Translations under genes and position numbers: made by a program
Assembly: GCF_002216005.1 (NCBI RefSeq)
Contig: NZ_NIQC01000002.1
Span: 62,001-126,000, forward strand
Length of the DNA: 64,000 bases
Direction: 5' to 3'
From: Natranaerobius trueperi
Lineage (GTDB): Bacteria > Bacillota > Natranaerobiia > Natranaerobiales > Natranaerobiaceae
Shown here: one piece after another, positions 39,350 to 48,747 of the stretch
Layout: the number at the start of each line of letters is the position of its first letter
Position numbering within the stretch: position 1 is the stretch's first letter
The notes under the pieces: model-generated
What the model was told of the DNA's origin: nothing
The model's input: only the letters and a program-made list of their open reading frames with translations
Database searches by the model: none

Positions 39350-39960
39350 TCACGTCTTATAATTTGCTGGTGTAACTTCTAAAGCTGTGGGCAGTTCACT
39401 TTCAGCATCTACTGCCAAGTGTGATTTGTATCCAAACCAGGTAATCTTGTTTTTGAAACTATCAAATTTAGCACCCCAGTTAGCGTTAGTACTAGATTGT
39501 TTTGACTTTGGCTGTTTCTTTTCGTAAGCATCAATGGTAGTACTATCTATAGTAATTGTAGTACCATCAATAATTCCTTCTTGATAGCAAGCACCTACAA
39601 GATCATAAAATAATTGCTCCATTAAACCTTTTTCTGTAATTTTGGCAAAAACTCGACTAAACGTTGATACGGAAGGAATTTCGTCGCTAATACCAAAGCC
39701 ACAACAATATCTGAACCTAATATCTTGTTTTAATCTTGTACTCAATTCGCTAAACTCATTTATTCCTTCTGATGGTGATGCTAAAAGTGCTCTAAGAATT
39801 GCTTCTCGATTGTAGCCTGGTGCCCCCGTGGTGATGGAGATCTTAATTCTTTTGCATATGGTGCGAGATCTAATGAGCTAAAAAGTAAAATTAGTAGATT
39901 TTTTAACTCCATTTCTTGCAATGCTTCAAGGGAAAACAGGGTTGTTTGTAGAAAATACGA
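39350..39960 (-). pseudogene. Truncated, frameshifted IS transposase (DDE type)
   Basis: The intact middle piece (39350-39745, 131 codons) carries IDSTTIDAYEKKQPK and WFGYKSHLAVDA, a DDE transposase core of the IS5/IS1182-like kind, and ends abruptly after LEVTPANYKT. Upstream, in another frame, GAPGYNREAILRALLA continues the N-terminus, so a frameshift lies near 39745. The right-hand IS end may run to about 40090; no left end remains. Not functional. Confidence 0.78.
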
Positions 39961-40153
39961 TAGTGGAACTCACTCGTTATCGAGATATTTTGTTTCCACT
40001 TAGTATTTTCGATAATTTTGGGGTGAGCTCCTTTTATATTGAGCGAAAAACCCCACGAATTGGGCTTTCAAAATTTTGCAAAAGGCCTAATTAATAATTG
40101 ATAATTGTAAACTATAATATATATAAATATATTTATTAGAAGTGGAAGGTAAA

Positions 40154-40186
40154 AAGGTATCTGCTATTTGATATAGTAGATACCTT
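40154..40186 (+). other. Long hairpin just before the Gfo/Idh gene
   Basis: AAGGTATCTGCTAT pairs with ATAGTAGATACCTT (14 bp, one G-U) around 5 nt, 7 bp before the ribosome site. There is no U-tract, so it is an operator or mRNA 5' structure rather than a terminator. Confidence 0.5.
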
Positions 40187-40205
40187 AGATCTAGGAGGTG
40201 AGGTT

Positions 40206-41459
40206 TTGAACTCTTCAAAGTATACTGTAGCTCTAATTGGAGCAGGTCATAGAGGGAAAAATATCTATGGTAATTTTATAAAAAAACATTGCTCTGATAT
40301 TAATATTACTGCAGTTGCAGAACCTAACTTATATAAAAGAAAAGCTTTTGCTAAAGAACATAATATTCCATACGAGCGTCAATATAAAAATTATGAACAA
40401 TTATTTGAACAAGGTAAAATTGCTGATGCTTTGTTAATTACAACCATGGACCATGATCATTATCACCCCACGATAAAAGGGTTAGAAATAGGATACAAAA
40501 TTCTATTAGAAAAACCTATAGCACCTAATTTTGACGAATTTCAAAAATTGGTTGATAAAACAAGAGAAAATAGGGATAGTATACTAATTGCACATGTGTT
40601 AAGATACACACCTTTTTATAAACAGTTAAAAGAGACTTTAAATAAAAGTGAAATTGGGGATATTAAGGCTATTAACCATACTGAAAATGTTGGTTATTAT
40701 CACTTCGTTCATAGTTATGTAAGAGGTAATTGGAGAAATGAATCAGTTTCTGCTCCTTTAGCTTTAGCTAAAAGCTCTCATGACTTTGATCTTTTAACTT
40801 GGTTATTAAACAATAAAAAATGTAAAACTGTTTTTGCACAAGGAAAACAAAATTATTTTATCAAAGATAACCATCCTTATAATGCAGGAAAACATTGTAA
40901 TCGTTGTGAAGCTGAAAATAACTGTCCTTATTCTGCAAAACACATCTACCTATCAAAAAACCTCCCTTGGCCAAAAGAAGTTGTTAAAACTATGCCCCCT
41001 TTATATCAAAGAAAACTTGGGGTCAAATTTACTGACTTAGGCAAATGTGTTTATTTACTAGATAATACAATGCCTGAAGTAATAACTGCAAATCTTAACT
41101 ACCAAGACAACATTCAAGTCAATTTTACATTAAACGGATTATCCAAGGAAATGACCAGAGTAACTAAAATATATGGAACTAAAGGTGAGATTAGAGCAGA
41201 TTTTGCTCAAAATAAAATTCAGCTATTACCATTTAGAAAAAAAGAAGAAAACATTGAACCACCATATAAACAAGGCGCTCATGGAGGAGGAGACCTGGGG
41301 TTAATGGAGCATTTTGAAAGTTATCTAAAAGAAGAATATGAAAAAGACACCTCAACTCTTGAGGCATCTATCGAAAGTCATATAGTCGGGTTTGCAGTAG
41401 AACAATCTAGAAGAACAAATAAAATCACTTCAGTTGATGATTTTAGAACAAACCTTTAA
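40206..41459 (+). CDS. Gfo/Idh/MocA-family oxidoreductase
   Basis: 417 residues. The N-terminal Rossmann fold reads VALIGAGHRGKNIYG; LLEKPIAPNF is the EKP nicotinamide-side motif. Substrates are usually sugars or inositols. A cysteine cluster (HCNRCEAENNCPYS, near 233-246) could bind a metal and marks a subgroup. The start is TTG at 40206 after AGGAGGTGAGG. Its last 17 bp overlap the convergent lipid kinase gene. Confidence 0.85.
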   Translation: MNSSKYTVALIGAGHRGKNIYGNFIKKHCSDINITAVAEPNLYKRKAFAKEHNIPYERQYKNYEQLFEQGKIADALLITTMDHDHYHPTIKGLEIGYKILLEKPIAPNFDEFQKLVDKTRENRDSILIAHVLRYTPFYKQLKETLNKSEIGDIKAINHTENVGYYHFVHSYVRGNWRNESVSAPLALAKSSHDFDLLTWLLNNKKCKTVFAQGKQNYFIKDNHPYNAGKHCNRCEAENNCPYSAKHIYLSKNLPWPKEVVKTMPPLYQRKLGVKFTDLGKCVYLLDNTMPEVITANLNYQDNIQVNFTLNGLSKEMTRVTKIYGTKGEIRADFAQNKIQLLPFRKKEENIEPPYKQGAHGGGDLGLMEHFESYLKEEYEKDTSTLEASIESHIVGFAVEQSRRTNKITSVDDFRTNL

Positions 41460-42366
41460 TCTCTTGTTCCTTTTGCTTTTGATAAGCAAAAGGTAATCTT
41501 TTAGGTAATATATCAATTTTTATAGGAAGAGTTGGACCTTTTTCACCATCAACAACACTAACAACCTCTTTATCAGAAGTTATTTCGATACTATCTTTTT
41601 GAAAATAAGTGATTCTATGGTCTTCTAGATGTTCTCCTCTAATAATCTTTGGAAGTAACGGAGCCAAATCAAGTATAGTTTTATTCTCTTTTACAATAAC
41701 AATATCCAGTTTGCCATCACTAAGCGATGAACGAGGAGCTAGGCTTTTAAACCCGCCTGCTCCTTTTCCATTTAAGACAAGTAATAGATAACCTTGGGTC
41801 GTTTCAATTTTAGTAGTATCTTTTAAACTAAAATTAATCGAACCAAAATTAGGTAATTGCTTTATAGCTTCCACCCAATATGCCCACATACCTAATCTTT
41901 GTTTTAATTCAGGTGGTGTTTTATACGAGATATCTGCAAAAGAACCTATTCCAAATACATTTATAAAGTAATAATCATTTACCCTACCAACATCTAAAAA
42001 TTTTATGTTTTCTTGAAATACTGAATTAATCATCTCTTCTATGCTTACTTCTTGTTCAAAAAGTTGGTAAGCAAAATCATTAGCTGTTCCTGAAGGATAA
42101 GGAACAATTGTTGGTAATTCATCTGGTGACAATGATGTCGAAGATAGTATCACATTCACTATAGTATTTAGTGTGCCATCACCACCAAAAGTAATCAAAC
42201 CTTTTAAGTCTTTTAAGGAACCTAATAACTCACTTTTAAAACCATCATCTGTTAACGAAAGTAATTTAACACTACTACCTTTATTTTCTATAATCTTAAT
42301 TATTTGATTAAGCTTATTTTGATTAGCTTGACCTGCCTTTTGATTAAAAACAACCAAAAATTCCAT
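41443..42366 (-). CDS. Diacylglycerol kinase-family lipid kinase
   Basis: 307 residues. GGDGTLNTIVNVI is the nucleotide motif, PSGTANDFAYQLF and KFLDVGRVNDYYFINV follow in the expected order. The enzyme would phosphorylate diacylglycerol or a related lipid at the membrane. ATG at 42366 follows AGGAGG. A degenerate paralogue lies at 59330-60203. Start codon divergent from the small membrane protein gene; stop convergent with the oxidoreductase. Confidence 0.88.
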   Translation of the reverse strand: MEFLVVFNQKAGQANQNKLNQIIKIIENKGSSVKLLSLTDDGFKSELLGSLKDLKGLITFGGDGTLNTIVNVILSSTSLSPDELPTIVPYPSGTANDFAYQLFEQEVSIEEMINSVFQENIKFLDVGRVNDYYFINVFGIGSFADISYKTPPELKQRLGMWAYWVEAIKQLPNFGSINFSLKDTTKIETTQGYLLLVLNGKGAGGFKSLAPRSSLSDGKLDIVIVKENKTILDLAPLLPKIIRGEHLEDHRITYFQKDSIEITSDKEVVSVVDGEKGPTLPIKIDILPKRLPFAYQKQKEQEIKGLF

Positions 42367-42445
42367 CAGCTTTTTCCTCCTATAAAGAAATCTGATATTA
42401 TGGTAAAATTAGCATAGTAATTTCTATAATTTGGGGGGAAGTAAA

Positions 42446-42694
42446 ATGAGCTATATGATAATTGGACTTGTAATTATTATAACTATTATCTATTTTGTTC
42501 GCCAAAAAGGAAGCATTACCTCCTCACGTGAACAACATTTAAGAAACAAATGTAAATCCCTTTTAAAAACTTCTGATGCGGAAGCTGAAAAGACTCTTAC
42601 TAGATTAATCGAACGGCAAAAAGAAAGAAATCCCGGTAAGTCTGAAGAGTGGTATCTTGATAAGATCCTATATGACCTTGAAAAAGATAAGTAA
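42446..42694 (+). CDS. Small single-span membrane protein
   Basis: About 82 residues: MSYMIIGLVIIITIIYFVRQ is one membrane helix, then a cytoplasmic-type charged helical domain (SDAEAEKTLTRLIERQK). GGGGGGAAG precedes ATG 42446; an in-frame TTG upstream overlaps that site. No family recognised. Confidence 0.65.
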   Translation: MSYMIIGLVIIITIIYFVRQKGSITSSREQHLRNKCKSLLKTSDAEAEKTLTRLIERQKERNPGKSEEWYLDKILYDLEKDK

Positions 42695-42876
42695 TTTGCC
42701 TTAAATTTAAGTTTATATTTATGCATCGTGACATTTTTTACTACATTTAAACAGTATTAGTGTTTGTTTGTACTATAATTAACAATTATATAATATAAAT
42801 CTACTAATGCAGGAAGTAAATACATAAAAATCAAAATTTAAATTTTTGGGTTATCAACTCTATTTCTAGATGCTCT

Positions 42877-43296
42877 AAAAAATGGGGAAGAAGGTCTTGA
42901 GGGTAGGTACTTACTTTTACTCAGCAGTCTCTGAAGCAAATGAAAAAGGTTATGTTACTGCTGATGTAACTTTAGAAAACGACGAAATCGTAGAAGTTGA
43001 ACTAACTGAGTTCAACAATATGGCAAGGAAAAAAAGATGAAGACTATGGCTACGATATATGTCATAATGCAATGGACGAGCTACCTAAAAGATTAGTTTA
43101 AGAAAATTCAGCCGACATTGATGTGTTCTCATAGGCAACTAGTACATCTGAAAAATCAATCGATACAGTAGCTAAAGCTATTGAACATGCGGAAGGAAAT
43201 GAAGATGCTTTTGATGGTACTTTTATGGGCGCATCAGATGAAAGTGATCGAGGCGGCTGGGATGTCGCTCTAGTTTCTTTAGGTGCTAGCACATAA
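42877..43296 (+). pseudogene. Broken FMN-binding domain protein
   Basis: YFYSAVSEANEKGYVTADVT and NDEIVEVELTEFN match the start of FMN-binding domains (flavin covalently attached to Thr). After a frameshift the sequence continues as DEDYGYDICHNAMDELPK, hits a stop, then reads SADIDVFS-stop-ATSTSEKSIDTVAKAI, where SGATxTS would be the flavin-attachment motif. Two stops and a shift make it inactive. A hairpin terminator overlaps its 3' end. Confidence 0.72.
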
Positions 43297-43312
43297 GCTA
43301 GCACCTATTTAT
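43281..43312 (+). terminator. Terminator of the broken FMN-binding gene
   Basis: Perfect 10-bp stem AGGTGCTAGC / GCTAGCACCT with a 6-nt loop containing the stop codon, followed by ATTTATTT. Confidence 0.75.
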
Positions 43313-43782
43313 TTGCTGATATTCTTCCCTTATATCTAAATCATGTCCAATGTTTTAGGCTCCGTGTCTAATAGACACAGAAGTGCGAAATGCTTCAAAA
43401 CCTATGTATTTAACTCTTCTAATTTGTTTTACAAGGTTTTAGAGACCAGAATCAAAGTACCGAAATACCGTTTATAATAAACTTTAAAAAGATAATTCCC
43501 CCAACCGTTTTAAAAAATTTTTTTGCAACCTCACTACATTCGGTTGCGATGAAATGTAACTTACTTTAATAAGGGGTAGTTACACTTTTGATATGGAGAA
43601 TATTGTTATTTAACTGTATTTTCTATTCGTTTTCTAAAGTCTTTTAAACTTGCTTATAAGGTGTATAGATGATTTCATTATCAACTTATTCTAGTTACAG
43701 TTCCATATAACGATTATTAGTTTAGGTGAACTAATGGATTATCCCTCTGTTATAAATAACGCTAAGGACATTAACTTTCTAT
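43313..43782. other. Gene-free interval
   Basis: No supported open frame. A short inverted repeat (GTGTCTAATAGACAC near 43364) and an AT-rich stretch are all that is visible. Confidence 0.5.
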
Positions 43783-45132
43783 TTAATGGTCAAGATAACT
43801 AAATCCGGCTTTTTGTAGCTGTTTAGTTAAATATTTATTTGCTTCTCTGATAACTTGACCTTCGTCGATTGTTTGTAACTTTCTATCTTTCATAAGAGTT
43901 TTTCCATTTATTATCGTAGTCATTACATCGGTACTTTTCGCACAATAAACTAACTTAGAGACCACATCTTCTCTTTCCCTTGGTGCTGAATGAATACTAT
44001 CTAAATTAACAATAGCTAAATCTGCTAACTTTCCTTCTTCTAAACTACCTAATTGTGATTCCATACCCATAGCTCGTGCACCACCAAGAGTTGCCATTTC
44101 AAATACTTGTTCTGCATTCATTACTGTTGGATCTAAAACTCTAGCTTTATGAATTAACGCTGCATGTCTCATTTCTACAAACATATCTAAGTTATTATTA
44201 CAAGGAGCACCATCTGCAGCTAAGGAAACTTCAGCCCCTAAATCTAATAGTTCTGGAATATGAGCAATACCTGATGCTAGTTTTAAATTAGAGCTTGGAC
44301 AATGGGAAATTTTTGTTTTAGTATCAGCAAGAATCTTCTTTTCTGCTTCATCTAACCAAATACAATGTGCTAAGACAAGATTCTCACCTGTTAAACCTAG
44401 TTTATCAAATAATTTAACATTTCTTAAACCGGTTTTTTCTTCTACTAGCTTAGTTTCTTGTTGATTTTCTGAAGCATGTGTATGAACTAATACATCATAC
44501 TCTTTTGTAATATCACGTACTTTTTCTAATGCATCAACAGTACATGAAATTGCAAACCTCGGAGCTAAACCATATTTTATTCTTCCGTCACCTTCTCCAT
44601 GCCATTTCTCAAGTAACCGAACACTTTCATTTATAGAATCTTCAGTGCTTTCTTTAAGTGTTTCAGGTACATCACCACCATCGTCCATCATACACTTTCC
44701 GGTTACTGCTCGATACCCGGTTTCATAAATTGCTTTGATAGCTGGTTCAGTGTAGTGTACAGTTTCCATATCTATAATAGACGTGGTTCCACCTTTTATT
44801 AATTCAGAAATACCAAGGTATGCTGAGATATAATTTGATTCTGCTGTATGTGAGCCTTCTAATGGCCAAATTTTATTTTTTAACCAGTCAAGAAGTTCAA
44901 GATCATCTGCCTGGCCTCTATATAATGTTTGTGTTAAATGAATATGTGATTGAATCATACCGGGGATAACAACTTGATCTGTAGCATCTATAACTTCATC
45001 AACTTTATCTGTTATCTCTTCTTGACTGATCTTTGATATTTTATTTCCTTCTATCAGAATATTGCCTGTAAAAACTTCCTTATTTGGATTCATTGTTATT
45101 AAAGTACCTTTCTTTATTAAAATCGAAGACAT
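43783..45132 (-). CDS. Amidohydrolase: 5'-deoxyadenosine / S-adenosylhomocysteine / MTA deaminase type
   Basis: 449 residues. Metal ligands in SHIHLTQTLYRG, VHTHASENQQE, LAHCIWLDEAE and AADGAPCNNNLDMF (with catalytic Asp) place it in the ATZ/TRZ deaminase branch. Members deaminate SAH, methylthioadenosine or 5'-deoxyadenosine. Which one applies is not settled by sequence, but a 5'-deoxyadenosine role fits the glycyl-radical block 10 kb away. ATG at 45132 uses AAGGAG 11 bp upstream. Confidence 0.87.
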   Translation of the reverse strand: MSSILIKKGTLITMNPNKEVFTGNILIEGNKISKISQEEITDKVDEVIDATDQVVIPGMIQSHIHLTQTLYRGQADDLELLDWLKNKIWPLEGSHTAESNYISAYLGISELIKGGTTSIIDMETVHYTEPAIKAIYETGYRAVTGKCMMDDGGDVPETLKESTEDSINESVRLLEKWHGEGDGRIKYGLAPRFAISCTVDALEKVRDITKEYDVLVHTHASENQQETKLVEEKTGLRNVKLFDKLGLTGENLVLAHCIWLDEAEKKILADTKTKISHCPSSNLKLASGIAHIPELLDLGAEVSLAADGAPCNNNLDMFVEMRHAALIHKARVLDPTVMNAEQVFEMATLGGARAMGMESQLGSLEEGKLADLAIVNLDSIHSAPREREDVVSKLVYCAKSTDVMTTIINGKTLMKDRKLQTIDEGQVIREANKYLTKQLQKAGFSYLDH

Positions 45133-45164
45133 TATTGACCACACTCCTTAATTAGTTTTTAAAT

Positions 45165-45213
45165 AATAAGGGGTACTGCCACCACAAAATCGTAAGGAGG
45201 ACGTCCCCTTATT
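45165..45213 (-). other. Inverted repeat in the deaminase leader
   Basis: AATAAGGGGAC pairs with GTACCCCTTATT (one bulge) around a 26-nt loop that contains CCTCCTTACG. It is followed by a T-rich stretch on the minus strand and could act as an attenuator. Confidence 0.4.
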
Positions 45214-45779
45214 TAACTATGTTATTATCTTAATTGTTATCCTAAAATTAACCTTAACACAAATAGAAGAAACAATACTGAATTTATTGAAGATAGATCT
45301 TAAATTACGAATAATTATCTTTAAAGCTACATACCGAGAACACCAAATACAAGTTCTGCTGGAATACTGTAATCTAGAGGCATCATCAAGATTGTTGAAA
45401 AATGCAGGAATTGTTCTGTCAATCATCAAAATCGAAAACGGCGTTGCTAATATAAATTTATTTAACAAAAACTAAAGATCATACAGGCATTTAGCCGTAA
45501 AGAATGCCCCTATGACAATGCACACAGCTAGCCTTAGAAAAGAAGGAGTTAACCATGAAAGATATCTAGCTTTCGATTCTTCTAAGTTTATTAAAAGCTA
45601 GTACAACAGAAAAATAATGCATGGAAGTTTAAGTTTTGTGAACTCAAGCTTTTACGAGTTCATAAAACACTCGCTAAAACTTGATTTTTGTGCATAAAAT
45701 ATTGACTCATGTCAAATAAGCAGGAAAACGTCTAGTTTAACAAGAATTATATATTATAGACTATCTTAGGAGTGATTTC
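45214..45779. other. Gene-poor interval
   Basis: Open frames here are short, lack ribosome sites and resemble nothing I know; one minus-strand frame (PLDYSIPAELVFGVLGM) hints at a permease scrap. AGGAGTG at the right end serves the next gene. Confidence 0.4.
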
Positions 45780-47144
45780 ATGTCAAAACGAGTTATTATA
45801 ATCGGTGGGAACGCAGCTGGGTTAAGTGCTGCTAGTCAGATCAAAAGACAAGACGCAAGCTGGGATGTTACCGTTGTAGAAAAATCTGACGAAATATCAT
45901 ATGCAAGTTGTGGTATACCCTATTTTATTCAAGGAGAAGTCACATCTTCAGATCAACTATTTGCTTTAACAACTAATGATTTAAAAGAAAAACGAGGTAT
46001 TGATTTAAAACTTAATCATGAAGTTAGAAAAGTTCTTCCGAGAGAAAACTCATTAGTTTTAAGTTCACAAGATAAAGAATATAAAGAAAGTTACGATTAC
46101 CTAGTAGTAGCTAGTGGAGTATCTCCAAACTTACATAATATTGATATTACTTCTCGTAGAGAAAATAGCAATATATTTACTATTAAAAGTATTAAAGATG
46201 GCATTAATATAAAAAATTCTATTGAAAAATATGACATTAGTAGAGTTGGTATTATTGGTGGAGGGTATATCGCTTTAGAAATGGTGGAAGTTTTTTCTTT
46301 ACTAGGTTATAATACAACTTTAATCCATCGTAGGAACCAATTCAGTAAAGCCTTTGAGCCTGAGGTATCTGAGCATATGAAAGATGTACTTAAAAAAAAT
46401 AATGTCACCTTAGAGTTAGAAACAAAAATTGCAAGCGTAATAGAAAAAAATGATAATATCACTGTTAGAAAGTCAGACGAAACGAGTCTCAATTTTGATA
46501 TATTAATAGTTGCAATTGGTGTTACACCTAGCACTAAGTTTCTAAAAAATAGTGGCATCGAATATGGTATCAAAGGTAGTATAAGAGTAAATGAATATCT
46601 TCAGACTAATATTTCTAATATATACGCAGCAGGTGATGTTGCAGAAGCTAAGAATATTGTTACTAAACAACCCACTTTTTCACCTTTAGCTTTAAAGGCT
46701 AACAAAGAAGGTAGTATCACTGGTACAAATATAGTAAAAAATAATGTCGAAACTTTTCCTGGTGTGTTAAATAGCTCTATAATGAAATTGTTTGATACTG
46801 GGGTTGCTAGAACAGGTATCACTGAGTCAGAAGCTAAATCAAAAGGATATCATGTTAAAAAAATCAGAATAGAAAGTAATACTAAACCAAAATATTATCC
46901 TGATAGTTCTAAGGTTACATTATTTATCAATTTTGATGAACATAACGGAAAATTACTAGGTGGACAAATAATAGGACCTTTAAATGAAGTAAAAAGAATT
47001 GATGTTTTGTCAGGGATGATTCAATCTGAAAAAACTATACAAGATTTATACCATTTAGATTTAGCTTATGCTCCACCCTTTTCACCAGTTTATGATCCTA
47101 TTGTACTAGCTGGACGTGTTGGAAAAAAATATGTTAGAAATTAA
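45780..47144 (+). CDS. CoA-disulfide reductase / NADH oxidase-like flavoprotein
   Basis: 454 residues. FAD-binding IIIGGNAAGLSAASQI, the single redox Cys in SYASCGIPYF, NAD-binding IGGGYIALEMVEVF, and NIYAAGDVAEA are in the order expected for pyridine nucleotide-disulfide oxidoreductases. Relatives reduce CoA disulfide, persulfides or oxygen, useful in oxidative defence of anaerobes. ATG at 45780 follows TAGGAGTG. Stand-alone gene. Confidence 0.88.
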   Translation: MSKRVIIIGGNAAGLSAASQIKRQDASWDVTVVEKSDEISYASCGIPYFIQGEVTSSDQLFALTTNDLKEKRGIDLKLNHEVRKVLPRENSLVLSSQDKEYKESYDYLVVASGVSPNLHNIDITSRRENSNIFTIKSIKDGINIKNSIEKYDISRVGIIGGGYIALEMVEVFSLLGYNTTLIHRRNQFSKAFEPEVSEHMKDVLKKNNVTLELETKIASVIEKNDNITVRKSDETSLNFDILIVAIGVTPSTKFLKNSGIEYGIKGSIRVNEYLQTNISNIYAAGDVAEAKNIVTKQPTFSPLALKANKEGSITGTNIVKNNVETFPGVLNSSIMKLFDTGVARTGITESEAKSKGYHVKKIRIESNTKPKYYPDSSKVTLFINFDEHNGKLLGGQIIGPLNEVKRIDVLSGMIQSEKTIQDLYHLDLAYAPPFSPVYDPIVLAGRVGKKYVRN

Positions 47145-47164
47145 ACTAGAATATTATTCCGGTT

Positions 47165-47560
47165 AATTTCTAACATATTTCCTTTTACTACCATATTGGA
47201 TTTTCTTTATAAAACATTTCGATTGCTCTGTCTCCGATAGCATGACATAAAATCTTTATTTTATACCTATCAGAACAATCAAATATTAAGTAATTCTTCA
47301 TAGGAGTATGTCAAAACCACCACAATAAGTCTCTCTAAGGACGAAATTTTTCCTTCAAGTAAACTATCCAAAAGAACTTTTAATGGGTCCAATTTTATAA
47401 ATTTTTATATCTATTTTTAATAATATGTTCATACTTGTTCCAAAATAAATGACTACCATTAAAATCCAGGAACTTTTGTTTTACCATCAAGGTCGATGTT
47501 TTGTTCATTATCTAATCAAAATAAGATAAATCAACTTTTTTTCTACTAACATCGCTATTT
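47165..47560 (-). pseudogene. Remnant of a YtcJ-like amidohydrolase
   Basis: Minus-strand fragments in different frames: IDLDGKTKVPGF (near 47490), DPLKVLLDSLLEGK (near 47370) and ILCHAIGDRAIEMF (near 47235). These align in order to DLxGKxxxPGFxDxH, the internal GSL region and HAIGDRAI of the YtcJ/amidohydrolase-3 family. Large parts between them are gone. Confidence 0.65.
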
Positions 47561-47642
47561 TCCATCTTTTATTAATATTTTTTCTGCACATGGATATATT
47601 TCATCCATTGTGTATATTTTGCAAATAGTAAATAACCATCTT

Positions 47643-48362
47643 TTAACCCCCCATAGAATTTTTTTGGGTAAGATTTTTTAAATCAGATTTTAAAGCTTTT
47701 ACTAGTTCACCAAGATTTTGATGTTTTACATTATTAGTGTTATAATTTCCTATCCTAAAAGCCAATTGCACTGAAAAACCGATAGTTAAAGCAACAATTA
47801 CTGTACCAATCCCTACAGGTCCGCCTAGTAGGTAACCAATAAGTAATACAGTTAGTTCCATACACCCGCGAATTAACCATACCGGTTTTTTCGTTAACTT
47901 GACAAGACCTACCATTAAAGCATCTCTAGGACCTGCACCTAATTGTACTTTTAAGTAGAAAAAGGTTGCCCAACCTATTGCAAATATTCCCGAAATAAGC
48001 ATCAAAAATCTAATTACTATATTATCTGGTGTAAAAAACACACCTAAAGCTTCAAAGATATCAACAAATAGGCCTATAAAATACATATTTAAAAAGCTTC
48101 CTATCCCCAAAGGCTCTCCTAAAAAGTAAGAAATAGCTAATAAAGTTATACCCGTTATTTGCATCACCTGCCCTAATGAAATTGGTAAATAAATACTTAC
48201 CCCCTTATGAAAGACATCCCATGGACCCATCCCTAAATCAGCATATAGGGTCAATAAAATACCTATAGAAAACAATATAAACCCTAAAAATAACCACGGC
48301 ATTTTGTAAATAAGGCTTTTAAAAACTGTATCTCCCTGGAAAAGTTTTAATAAAATCATCAT
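47643..48362 (-). CDS. YczE/YitT-like membrane protein
   Basis: About 239 residues with five or more hydrophobic segments. Paired motifs LYADLGMGPWDVFHKG and LKVQLGAGPRDALMVG repeat the same pattern in both halves, as in the YczE family of unknown function. ATG at 48362 follows AAAGGA; an in-frame ATG at 48401 lacks a good site. Confidence 0.75.
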   Translation of the reverse strand: MMILLKLFQGDTVFKSLIYKMPWLFLGFILFSIGILLTLYADLGMGPWDVFHKGVSIYLPISLGQVMQITGITLLAISYFLGEPLGIGSFLNMYFIGLFVDIFEALGVFFTPDNIVIRFLMLISGIFAIGWATFFYLKVQLGAGPRDALMVGLVKLTKKPVWLIRGCMELTVLLIGYLLGGPVGIGTVIVALTIGFSVQLAFRIGNYNTNNVKHQNLGELVKALKSDLKNLTQKNSMGG

Positions 48363-48416
48363 TTTGATGTCCTTTCTTTTTTTGTCTCTCACTGTTAACA
48401 TCTATACTGTATTATA

Positions 48417-48640
48417 CTAATCATTTCTATCTTTGAAAATAACATAAATAGTGAAAATAGTTGTTAATATACCGGTACCAAAAAGAACTAATATAAGAAA
48501 ACCTACATAAAATATGAGCTGTAATCCAACATGATTTCTGAATTACCTAAATCAACAATATATATTGGTCTGACACCTATAAATGCAAAGAAATTAATAA
48601 AAACCTAATAAAGCAATGATTAATAATATAACAAAATTTT
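48417..48640 (-). pseudogene. Fragment of a small membrane protein
   Basis: LIFYVGFLILVLFGTGIL then IFTIYVIFKDRND reads to a stop at 48417, preceded in another frame by FVILLIIALLGF. A frameshifted two-helix protein is likely; the family is not known. Confidence 0.35.
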
Positions 48641-48671
48641 TATCTAACTATTATTGCTCTACCTAACCATC

Positions 48672-48717
48672 AAAAAAATTACAAGCCACAAATATAATTG
48701 TATTTGTGGCTTGTAAT
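48672..48717 (-). terminator. Terminator of the nucleoside transporter operon
   Basis: ATTACAAGCCACAAATA pairs with its exact complement around a 6-nt loop and ends in seven T on the minus strand. Confidence 0.92.
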
Positions 48718-48747
48718 TAGTTTAACGTATATTTAGAAGAAGTAATT

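Noticed and set aside
45165-45213. Mini-ykkC (guanidine-II) riboswitch
   Set aside because: Only one ACG-containing loop can be drawn and the two required small hairpins are not present.
45217-45475. Two opposing short open frames
   Set aside because: They lack ribosome sites and recognisable motifs; composition fits AT-rich spacer or old remnant.
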